From NCBI GenBank assembly GCA_030762175.1, contig JAUJEO010000019.1, forward strand, positions 3,168,001 to 3,232,000: a stretch of 64,000 nt of DNA, written 5' to 3'. Below are positions 1 to 10,195 of the stretch, piece after piece. This DNA comes from Metallyticus violacea. Its lineage: Eukaryota; Arthropoda; Insecta; Mantodea; Metallyticidae. The notes beneath the pieces were generated by a model. It did not search any database, was not told the origin of the DNA, and was given only the letters and a program-made list of their open reading frames with translations. How positions within the stretch are numbered: the stretch's first letter is position 1; each line of letters opens with the position of its first letter. The translations under genes were made by a program, and so were the position numbers.

Positions 1-1
1 C

Positions 2-12
2 GCATAATATGC
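2..12. other. Dyad symmetry 1 of the monomer (GCATA-A-TATGC)
   Basis: GCATA and TATGC are perfect 5-bp inverted arms around one central A. The element is present in nearly all monomers. Variants break one arm, for example the ATAAAATGC copies, GCATATTATGC copies near 6,524 and 50,601, and CTTAATATGC copies near 2,225 and 39,235. Its function is unknown. Short dyads are a reported feature of many centromeric satellites, but binding of any protein here is only inferred. Confidence 0.8.
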
Positions 13-103
13 TTTACTGAGGCTATCAAACTAGTATAATGAAAGAGAACCAGTTATCTCAAATAAGAACGGAAAAAAGTGATTCAAACGACGTTTCCAA
101 ACT

Positions 104-129
104 TCGAAAAAAATTTTTTTTCTTTTCGA
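104..129. other. Dyad symmetry 3 enclosing the A/T tract
   Basis: TCGAAAA at 104-110 and TTTTCGA at 123-129 are perfect 7-bp inverted arms around the A-run/T-run block. The left arm overlaps the right arm of dyad 2, so only one of the two could form a hairpin at a time. The block AAAAAAATTTTTTTT at 107-121 is a rigid, nucleosome-disfavouring kind of sequence by general knowledge. The arms are kept in most copies. Exceptions include the CATTTCGAG copies, the TTTCCAGATTC copies and the TTCTTAATTC copies. Confidence 0.75.
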
Positions 130-227
130 GATTCTTTGCGCATAATATGCTTTACTGAGGCTATCAAACTAGTATAATGAAAGAGAACCAGTTATCTCAA
201 ATAAGAACGGAAAAAAAGTGATTCTAA

Positions 228-245
228 CGAAGTTTCCAAACTTCG
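228..245. other. Dyad symmetry 2 of the monomer (8-bp arms, CC centre)
   Basis: CGAAGTTT-CC-AAACTTCG is a perfect inverted repeat with 8-bp arms and a 2-bp centre, shown here in the second monomer. It is intact in the 139-bp subfamily. The 138-bp subfamily carries CGACGTTT in the left arm, which gives one mismatch (for example 89-106). A few monomers have GTTTCGAAACTTCC (for example near 11,468, 13,130 and 18,260), which moves the centre to TTTCGAAA and keeps a dyad of different phase. Whether it forms a cruciform or a protein site cannot be told from the sequence. Confidence 0.85.
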
Positions 246-839
246 AAAAATTTTTTTTTCTTTTCGAGATTCTTTGCGCATAATATGCTTTACTGAGGCT
301 ATCAAACTAGTATAATGAAAGAGAACCATTTATCTCAAATAATAACGGAAAAAAAGTGATTCAAACGAAGTTTCCAAACTTCGAAAAAAAATTTTTTTCT
401 TTTCGAGATTCTTTGCGCATAATATGCTCTTCTGAGGCTATCAAACTAGTATAATGAAAGAGAACCAGTTATCTCAAATAAGAACGGAAAAAAAGTGATT
501 CTAACGAAGTTTCCAAACTTCGAAATATATTTTTTTTCTTTTCGAGATTCTTTGCACATAATATGCTTTACTGAGGCTATCAAACTAGCATAATGAAAGA
601 AAACCAGTTATCTCAAATAAGAACGGAAAAAAAGTGATTCTAACGAAGTTTCCAAACTTCGAAAAAAATTTTTTTTCTTTTCGAGATTCTTTGCGCATAA
701 TATGCTTATCTGAGGCTATCAAACCAGTATAATGAAAGAGAACCAGGTAGCTCAAATAAGAACGGAAAAAAAGTGATTCTAACGAAGTTTCCAAACTTCA
801 AAAAAAATTTTTTTTCTTTCGAGATTCTTTGCGCATAAA

Positions 840-3800
840 ATGCTTCTCTGAGGCTATCAAACTAGTATAATGAAAGAGAACCAGTTATCTCAAACAAGAA
901 CGGAAAAAAAGTGATTTAAACGAAGTTTCCAAACTTCGAAAAAAATTTTTCTTCTTTTCGAGATTCTTTGCGCATAATATGCTTTTCTGAGGCTATCAAA
1001 CTGTATAATGAAAGAGAACTAGTTATCTCAAATAAGAATGGAAAAAAGTGATTCTAACGAAGTTTCCAAACTTGGAAAACATTTTTTTTCTTTTCGAGAT
1101 TCTTTGCGAATAATATGCTTTACTGAGGCTATCAAACTAGTATAATGAAAGAGAACCAGTTATCTCAAATAAGAACGGAAAAAAAGTTATACAAACGAAG
1201 TTTCCAAACTTCAAAAAAAATTTTTTTTCTTTTCGAGATTCTTTGCGCATAATATGCTTTTCTGAGGCTATCAAACTAGTATAATGAAAGAGAACCAGTT
1301 ATCTCAAACAAGAACGGAAAAAAAGTGATTTTAACGAAGTTTCCAAACTTCGAAAAAAAATTTTCTTCTTTTCGAGATTCTTTGCGCATAAAATGCTTTT
1401 CTGGGGCTATCAAACTAGTATAATGAAAGAGAACCAGTTATCTCAAATAAGAACGGAAAAAAAGTGATTCTAACGAAGTTTCCAAACTTCGAAAAAAAAT
1501 TTTTTTCTTTTCGAGATTCTTTGCGCATAATATGCTTTACTGAGGCTATCAAACTAATATAATGAAAGAGAACCAGTTATCTCAAATAAGAACGGAAAAA
1601 AAGTGATTCAAACGAAGTTTCCAAACTTCGAAAAAAAATTTTTTTCTTTTCGAGATTCTTTGCGCATAATATGATTTTCTGAGGCTATCAAACTACTATA
1701 ATGAAAGAGAACCAGTTATCTCAAATAAGAAAGGAAAAAAGTGACACAAACGACGTTTCCAAACTTCGAAAAAAATTTTTTTTTTTTCGAGATTCTTTGC
1801 GCATAATATGGTTTACTGAGGCTATCAAAGTAGTATAATGAAAGAGAACCAACCAACTATCTCAAATAAGAACGGAAAGAAAGTGATTCTAACGAAGTTT
1901 CCAAACTTCGAAAAAATTTTTTTTTCTTTTCGAGATTCTTTGCGCATAATATGCTTTACTGATGCTATCAAACTAGTATAATGAAAGAGAACCAGTTATC
2001 TCAAATTAGAACGGAAAAAAAGTGATTCTCAGGAAGTTTCCAAACTTCGAAAAAAATTTTTTTTCATTTCGAGATTCTTTGCGCATAATATGCTTTTGTG
2101 AGGCTATCAAACTAGTATAATGAAAGAGAACCAGTTATCTCAAATAAGAACGGAAAAAAAGTGATTCTAAAGAAGTTTCCTAACTTCAAAAAAAAAAATG
2201 TTTTTCTTTTCGAGATTCTTTGCGCTTAATATGCTTTTCTGAGGCTATCAAACTAGTATAATGAAAGAGAACCAGTTATCTCAAATAAGAACGGAAAAAA
2301 AGTGATTCTAAAGAAGTTTCCAAACTTCGAAAAATTTTTTTTTTCTTTTCGAAATTCTTTGCGCATAATATGCTTTTCTGTAGCTATCAAACTAGTATAA
2401 TGAAAGAGAACCAGTTATCTCAAATAAGAATGGAAAAAAAGTGATTCTAAGGAAGTTTCTAAACTTCGAAAAAAATTTTTCTTCTTTTCGAGATTCTTTG
2501 CGCATAATATGCTTCTCTGAGGCTATCAAACTAGTATAAAGAAAGAGAACAAGTTATCTCAAACAAGAACGGAAAAAAAGTGATTCTTACGAAGTTTCCA
2601 AACTTCGAAAAAATTTTTTTTTCTTTTCGAGATTCTTTGCGCATAATATGCTTTTCTGAGGCTATCAAACTACTAAAATGAAAGAGAACCAGTTATCTCA
2701 AATAAGAACGGAAAAAAGTGATTTAAACGACGTTTCCAAACTTCGAAAAAATTTTTTTTCTTTTCGAGATTCTTTGCGCATAATATGCTTTACTGAGGCT
2801 ATCAAACTAGTATAATGAAAGAGAACCAGTTATCTCAAATAAGAACGGAAAAAAGTGATTCAAACGAAGTTTCCAAACTTCGAAAAAAAATTGTTTTCTT
2901 TTCGAGATTCTTTGCGCATAATATGATTTTCTGAGGCTATCAAACTACTATAATGAAAGAGAACCAGTTATCACAAATAAGAACGGAAAAAAGTGACACA
3001 AACGACGTTTCCAAACTTCGCAAAAATTTTTTTTTCTTTTCGAGATTCTTTGCGCATAATATGCTTTACTGAGGCTATCAAACTAGTATAATGAAAGAGA
3101 ACCAGTTATCTCAAATAAGAACGGAAAAAAAGTGATTCTAACGAAGTTTCCAAACTTGGAAAAATTTTTTTTCTTTTCGAGATTCTTTGCGCATAATATG
3201 CTTTTCTGAGGCTATCAAAGTAGTATAATGAAAGAGAACCAGTTATCTCAAATAAGAACGGAAAAAAGTGATTCTAACGACGTTTCCAAACTTCGAAAAA
3301 AATTTTTTTTCTTTTCGAGATTCTTTGCCCATAATATGCTTCTCTGAGGCTATCAAACTAGTATAATGAAAGAGAACCAGTTATCTCAAATAAGAACGGA
3401 AAAAAGTGATTCTAACGACGTTTCCAAACTTCGAAAAAAAAATTTTTTCTTTTCGAGATTCTTTGCGCATAATATGCTTCTCTGAGGCTATCAAACTAGT
3501 GTAATGAAAGAGAACCAGTTATCTCAAACAAGAACGGAAAAAAAGTGATTTAAACGAAGTTTCCAAACTTCGAAAAAAATTTTTCTTCTTTTCGAGATTC
3601 TTTGCGCATAATATGCTTTTCCGAGGCTATCAAACTGTATAATGAAAGAGAACTAGTTATCTCAAATAAGAATGGAAAAAAGTGATTCTAACGAAGTTTC
3701 CAAACTTGGAAAACATTTTTTTTCTTTTCGAGATTCTTTGCGAATAATATGCTTTACTGAGGCTATCAAACTAGTATAATGAAAGAGAACCAGTTATCTC

Positions 3801-5880
3801 AAATAAGAACGGAAAAAAAGTTATACAAACGAAGTTTCCAAAATTCAAAAAATTTTTTTTTTCTTTTCGAGATTCTTTGCGCATAATATGCTTTTCTGAT
3901 GCTATCAAACTAGTATAATGAAAGAGAACCAGTTATCTCAAACAAGAACGGAAAAAAAGTGATTTTAACGAAGTTTCCAAACTTCGAAAAAAAATTTTCT
4001 TCTTTTCGAGATTCTTGGCGCATAATATGCTTTTCTGGGGCTATCAAACTAGTATAATGAAAGAGAACCAGTTATCTCAAATAAGAACGGAAAAAAAGTG
4101 ATTCTAACGAAGTTTCCAAACTTCGAAAAAAAATTTTTTTCTTTTCGAGATTCTTTGCGCATAATATGCTTTACTGAGGCTATCAAACTAGTATAATGAA
4201 AGAGAACCAGTTATCTCAAATAAGAACGGAAAAAAAGTGATTCAAACGAAGTTTCCAAACTTCGAAAAAAAATTTTTTTCTTTTCGAGATTCTTTGCGCA
4301 TAATATGATTTTCTGAGGCTATCAAACTACTATAATGAAAGAGAACCAGTTATCTCAAATAAGAACGGAAAAAAGTGACACAAACGACGTTTCCAAACTT
4401 CGAAAAATTTTTTTTTTCTTTTCGAGATTCTTTGCGCATAATATGGTTTACTGAGGCTATCAAAGTAGTATAATGAAAGAGAACCAACCAGTTATCTCAA
4501 ATAAGAACGGAAAAAAAGTGATTCTAACGATGTTTCCAAACTTCGAAAAAATTTTTTTTTTCTTTTCGAGATTCTTTGCGCATAATATGCTTTACTGATG
4601 CTATCAAACTAGTATAATGAAAGAGAACCAGTTATCTCAAATTAGAACGGAAAAAAAGTGATTCTCAGGAAGTTTCCAAACTTCGAAAAAAATTTTTTTT
4701 CATTTCGAGATTCTTTGCGCATAATATGCTTTTGTGAGGCTATCAAACTAGTATAATGAAAGAGAACCAGTTATCTCAAATAAGAACGGAAAAAAAGTGA
4801 TTCTAAAGAAGTTTCCTAACTTCAAAAAAATAAATGTTTTTCTTTTCGAGATTCTTTGCGCTTAATATGCTTTTCTGAGGCTATCAAACTAGTATAATGA
4901 AAGAGAACCAGTTATCTCAAATAAGAACGGAAAAACAGTGATTCTAAAGAAGTTTCCAAACTTCGAAAAATTTTTTTTTTCTTTTGGAGATTCTTTGCGC
5001 ATAATATGCTTTTCTGAAGCTATCAAACTAGTATAATGAAAGAGAACCAGTTATCTCAAATAAGAATGGAAAAAAAGTGATTCTAAGGAAGTTTCCAAAC
5101 TTCGAAAAAAATTTTTCTTCTTTTCGAGATTCTTTGCGCATAATATGCTTCTCTGAGGCTATCAAACTAGTATAATGAAAGAGAACAAGTTATCTCAAAC
5201 AAGAACGGAAAAAAAGTGATTCTTACGAAGTTTCCAAACTTCGAAAAAAATTTTTTTTCTTTTCGAGATTCTTTGCGCATAATATGCTTTTCTGAGGCTA
5301 TCAAACTACTAAAATGAAAGAGAACCAGTTATCTCAAATAAGAACGGAAAAAAGTGATTTAAACGACGTTTCCAAACTTCGAAAAAATTTTTTTTCTTTT
5401 CGAGATTCTTTGCGCATAATATGCTTTACTGAGGCTATCAAACTAGTATAATGAAAGAGAACCAGTTATCTCAAATAAGAACGGAAAAAAGTGATTCAAA
5501 CGAAGTTTCCAAACTTCGAAAAAAAATTGTTTGCTTTTCGAGATTCTTTGCGCATAATATGATTTTCTGAGGCTATCAAACTACTATAATGAAAGAGAAC
5601 CAGTTATCACAAATAAGAACGGAAAAAAGTGACACAAACGACGTTTCCAAACTTCGCAAAAATTTTTTTTTCTTTTCGAGATTCTTTGCGCATAATATGC
5701 TTTACTGAGGCTATCAAACTAGTATAATGAAAGAGAACCAGTTATCTCAAATAAGAACGGAAAAAAAGTGATTCTAACGAAGTTTCCAAACTTCGAAAAA
5801 TTTTTTTTCTTTTCGAGATTCTTTGCGCATAATATGCTTTTCTGAGGCTATCAAAGTAGTATAATGAAAGAGAACCAGTT
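840..5880. repeat. HOR-A: 2,635-bp (19-monomer) unit, about 1.9 copies
   Basis: Copy 1 spans about 840-3,473 and copy 2 about 3,474-5,880. Matching landmarks sit 2,634-2,636 bp apart: CTGTATAATG with GAACTAG (1,001 and 3,635), ATATGGTTTACTG with a duplicated ACCAACCA (about 1,805 and 4,440), CTCAGGAAG (about 2,027 and 4,663), CTTAATATGC (about 2,225 and 4,861), CTACTAAAATG (about 2,670 and 5,306), and CTTCGCAAAAAT (about 3,016 and 5,652). Copies differ by scattered single bases. Homology stops near 3,250/5,885, where copy 2 joins a differently ordered segment. No gene is present. Confidence 0.88.
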
Positions 5881-8800
5881 ATCTCAAATAAGAACGGAAA
5901 AAAAGTGATTCTAACGAAGTTTCCAAACTTCGAAAAAAATTTTTTTTCTTTTCGAGATTCTTTGCGCATAATATGCTTTACTGATGCTATCAAACTAGTA
6001 TAATGAAAGAGAACCAGTTATCTCAAATTAGAACGGAAAAAAAGTGATACTCAGGAAGTTTCCAAACTTCGAAAAATTTTTTTTTTTATTTCGAGATTCT
6101 TTGCGCATAATATGCTCTTCTGAGGCTATCAAACTAGTATAATGAAAGAGAACCAGTTATCTCAAATAAGAACGGAAAAAAAGTGATTCTAACGAAGTTT
6201 CCAAACTTCGAAAAAAATTTTTTTTCTTTTCGAGATTCTTTGCGCATAATATGCTTTTCTGAGGCTATCAAACCAGTATAATGAAAGAGAACCAGTTAGC
6301 TCAAATAAGAACGGAAAAAAAGTGATTCTAACGACGTTTCCAAACTTCGAAAATTTTTTTTTTTCTTTTCGAGATTTTTTGCGCATAATATGCTTTACTG
6401 AGGCTATCAAACTATATAATGAAAGAGAACCAGTTATCTCAAATAAGAACGGAAAAAAAAGTGATTCTAACGAAGTTTCCAAACTTCGAAAAAATTTTTT
6501 CTTCTTTTCGAGATTCTTTGCGCATATTATGCTTCTCTGAGGCTATCAAACTAGTATAATGAAAGAGAACAAGTTATCTCAAAAAAGAACGGAAAAAAAG
6601 TGATTCAAACGAAGTTTCCAAACTTCGAAAAAAAATTGTTTTCTTTTCGAGATTCTTTGCGCATAATATGATTTTCTGAGGCTATCAAACTACTATAATG
6701 AAAGAGAACCAGTTATAACAAATAAGAACGGTAAAAAGTGACACAAACGACGTTTCCAAACTTCGAAAAAAATTTTTTTTCTTTTCGAGATTCTTTGCGC
6801 ATAATATGCTTTACTGAGGCTATCAAACTAGTATAATGAAAGAGAACCAGTTATCTCAAATAAGAACGGAAAAAAAGTGATTCTAACGAAGTTTCCAAAC
6901 TTCGAAAAAAATTTTTTTTCTTTTCGAGATTCTTTGCGCATAATATGCTTTACTGATGCTATCAAACTAGTATAATGAAAGAGAACCAGTTATCTCAAAT
7001 TAGAACGGAATAAAAGTGATTCTCAGGAAGTTTACAAACTTCGAAAAATTTTTTTTTTCTTTTCGAGATTCTTTGCGCATAATATGCTTTTCTGAAGCTA
7101 TCAAACTAGTATAATGAAAGAGAACCAGTTATCTCAAATAAGAATGGAAAAAAAAGTGATTCTAAGGAAGTTTCCAAACTTCGAAAAAAATTTTTCTTCT
7201 TTTCGAGATTCTTTGCGCATAATATGCTTCTCTGAGGCTATCAAACTAGTATAATGAAAGAGAACAAGTTATCTCAAACAAGAACGGAAAAAAAGTGATT
7301 CTAACGAAGTTTTCAAACTTCGAAAAAAAATTTTTTTCTTTTCGAGATTCTTTGCGCATAATATGCTATACTGAGGCTATCAAACTAGTATAATGAAAGA
7401 GAACCAGTTATTTCAAATAAGAACGGAAAAAAGTGATTTAAACGACGTTTCCAAACTTCGAAAAAAATTTTTTTTCTTTTCGAGATTCTTTGCGCATAAT
7501 ATGCTTTACTGAGGCCAACAAATTAGTATAATGAAAGAGAACCAGTTATCTCAAATAAGAACGGAAAAAAGTGATTCAAACGACGTTTCCAAACTTCGAA
7601 AAAAATTTTTTTTCTTTTCGAGATTCTTTGCGCATAATATGCTTTACTGAGGCTATCAAACTATTATAATGAAAGAGAACCAGTTATCTCAAATAAGAAC
7701 GGAAAAAAGTGATTGAAACGACGTTTCCAAACTTCGAAAAAATTTTTTTTTCTTTTCGAGATTCTTTGCGCATAATATGCTTTACTGAGGCTATCAAACT
7801 AGTATAATGAAAGAGAACCAGTTATCTCAAATAAGAATGGAAAAAAAGTGATTCTAAGGAAGTTTCCAAACTTCGAAAAAAAAATTTTTTCATTTCGAGA
7901 TTCTTTGCGCATAATATGCTTTTCTGAGGCTATCAAACTACTATAATGAAAGAGAACCAGTTATCTCAAATAAGAACGGTAAAAAGTGACACAAACGACG
8001 TTTCCAAACTTCGAAAAAAATTTTTTTTCTTTTCGAGATTCTTTGCGCATAATATGCTTTACTGAGGCTATCAAACCAGTATAATGAAAGAGAACCAGTT
8101 AGCTCAAATAAGAACGGAAAAAAAGTGATTCTAACGACGTTTCCAAATTTCGAAAAATTTTTTTTTTCTTTTCGAGATTTTTTGCGCATAATATGCTTTA
8201 CTGAGGCTATCAAACTATATAATGAAAGAGAACCAGTTATCTCAAATAAGAACGGAAAAAAAGTGATTCTAAAGAAGTTTCCAAACTTCGAAAAAATTTT
8301 TTCTTCTTTTCGAGATTCTTTGCGCATATTATGCTTCTCTGAGGCTATCAAACTAGTATAATGAAAGAGAACAAGTTATCTCAAAAAAGAACGGAAAAAA
8401 AGTGATTCTAACGACGTTTCCAAACTTCGAAAAAAAAATTTTTTCTTTTCGAGATTCTTTGCGCATAATATGCTTCTCTGAGGCTATCAAACTAGTATAA
8501 TGAAAGAGAACCAGTTATCTCAAACAAGAACGAAAAAAAAGTGATTCTAACGAAGTTTCCAAACTTCGAAAAAAATTTTTCTTCTTTTCGAGATTCTTTG
8601 CGCATAATATGCTTCTCTGAGGCTATCAAACTAGTATAATGAAAGAGAACAAGTTATCTCAAAAAAGAACGGAAAAAAAGTGATTCTAACGAAGTTTCCA
8701 AACTTCGAAAAAAATTTTTTTTCTTTTCGAGATTCTTTGCGCATAATATGCTTTTCTGAGGCTATCAAACTAGTATCATGAAAGAGAACCAGTTATCTCA

Positions 8801-10195
8801 AATAAGAACGGAAAAAAAGTGATTCTAACGAAGTTTCCAAACTTCGAAAAAATTTTTTCTTCTTTTCGAGATTCTTTGCGCATATTATGCTTCTCTGAGG
8901 CTATCAAACTAGTATAATGAAAGAGAACAAGTTATCTCAAACAAGAACGGAAAAAAAGTGATTCAAACGAAGTTTCCAAACTTCGAAAAAACATTGTTTT
9001 CTTTTCGAGATTCTTTGCGCATAATATGATTTTCTGAGGCTATCAAACTACTATAATGAAAGAGAACCAGTTATCACAAATAAGAACGGAAAAAAAGTGA
9101 TTCTAACGAAGTTTCCAAACTTCGAAAAAAATTTTTTTTCTTTTCGAGATTCTTTGCGCCTAATATGCTTTACTGATGCTATCAAACTAGTATAATGAAA
9201 GAGAACCAGTTATCTCAAATTAGAACGGAATAAAAGTGATTCTCAGGAAGTTTACAAACTTCGAAAAATTTTTTTTTTCTTTTCGAGATTCTTTGCGCAT
9301 AATATGCTTTTCTGAAGCTATCAAACTAGTATAATGAAAGAGAACCAGTTATCTCAAATAAGAATGGAAAAAAAAGTGATTCTAAGGAAGTTTCCAAACT
9401 TCGAAAAAAATTTTTCTTCTTTTCGAGATTCTTTGCGCATAATATGCTTCTCTGAGGCTATCAAACTAGTATAATGAAAGAGAACAAGTTATCTCAAACA
9501 AGAACGGAAAAAAAGTGATTCTAACGAAGTTTTCAAACTTCGAAAAAAAATTTTTTTCTTTTCGAGATTCTTTGCGCATAATATGCTTTACTGAGGCTAT
9601 CAAACTAGTATAATGAAAGAGAACCAGTTATTTCAAATAAGAACGGAAAAAAGTGATATAAACGACGTTTCCAAACTTCGAAAAAAATTTTTTTTCTTTT
9701 CGAGATTCTTTGCGCACAATATGCTTTACTGAGGCCAACAAATTAGTATAATGAAAGAGCACCAGTTATCTCAAATAAGAACGGAAAAAAGTGATTCAAA
9801 CGACGTTTCCAAACTTCGAAAAAAATTTTTTTTCTTTTCGAGATTCTTTGCGCATAATATGCTTTACTGAGGCTATCAAACTAGTATAATGAAAGAGAAC
9901 CAGTTATCTCAAATAAGAACGGAAAAAAGTGATTGAAACGACGTTTCCAAACTTCGAAAAAAATTTTTCTTCTTTTCGAGATTCTTTGCGCATAATATGC
10001 TTTACTGAGGCTATCAAACTAGTATAATGAAAGAGAACCAGTTATCTCAAATAAGAGTGGAAAAAAAGTGATTCTAAGGAAGTTTCCAAACTTCGTAAAA
10101 AATTTTTTTCATTTCGAGATTCTTTGCGCATAATATGCTTTTCTGAGGCTATCAAACTACTATAATGAAAGAGAACCAGTTATCTCAAATAAGAA
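5880..10195. repeat. Mosaic segment with a 2,220-bp displaced duplication
   Basis: About 6,860-7,975 and 9,080-10,195 are the same eight-monomer run, 2,220 bp (16 monomers) apart. It contains GAATAAAAGTG with CTCAGGAAGTTTAC, CTGAAGCTATC, GGCCAACAAATTAG (7,514 and 9,734) and GATTGAAACGACG (about 7,713 and 9,933). Left of this, ATTGTTTTC occurs at 6,635 and 8,993, 2,358 bp apart, so the second copy lacks one monomer (the GGTAAAAAGTGACAC copy). A CTATATAATG/CATATTATGC group also appears twice, near 6,412 and 8,213. No gene is present. Confidence 0.82.

Larger units (their letters stand above)
1..138 (+). repeat. Reference satellite monomer (138-bp subfamily)
   Basis: This first full copy serves as a map of the unit. 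Positions 2-12 are the GCATA-A-TATGC dyad. Positions 19-70 are the A-rich half with the GAGGCTATCAAAC, TATAATGAAAGAGAACC and TCTCAAATAAGAAC blocks. Positions 73-78 are the six-A run that marks the 138-bp type (seven in the 139-bp type). Positions 89-106 are the second dyad, 107-121 the A7T8 tract, and 104-129 the third dyad. The copy has 43 G+C in 138 bp (about 31%) and six CpG sites. Its GATTCAAACGACG block defines one of the two main subfamilies. The start phase is arbitrary because the array is continuous. Confidence 0.95.
1..840. repeat. Partial module before HOR-A
   Basis: Six monomers carry, in order, CCATTTATCTC with AATAACGG (about 326-346), GCTCTTCTGAGG (about 426), a CACATAATATGC copy with CTAGCATAATG (about 555-594), a CCAGTATAATG copy with CAGGTAGCTC (about 724-755), and ATAAAATGCTTCTCTG (about 836). 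The same order recurs near 10,453, 12,253, 17,383, 19,186, 24,179, 32,773, 34,712, 57,163 and 60,903. This stretch is therefore a diverged copy of that recurring module, cut off on the left by the window edge. No gene is present. Confidence 0.8.

Noticed and set aside
35..47. Bacterial-type -10 promoter (TATAAT in AGTATAATGAAAG) in every monomer
   Set aside because: There is no matching upstream element and no gene. The setting is eukaryotic satellite, where a TATAAT string in 69% A+T sequence is not evidence of a promoter. Satellite transcription is possible but not shown by this.
104..129. Rho-independent terminator (TCGAAAA...TTTTCGA with T-run)
   Set aside because: The stem is weak and A/T-rich, the T-run lies inside the loop rather than after the stem, it occurs in nearly every monomer, and no transcript precedes it.
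7941..8351. A 136-residue minus-strand open reading frame, repeated at 50,216-50,626 and 54,513-54,923, as a possible conserved gene
   Set aside because: It is the 46-residue satellite translation read through three monomers. Identity between the copies is explained by the DNA being duplicated, and neighbouring monomers break the same frame with single-base indels. There is no start context, domain or codon bias.
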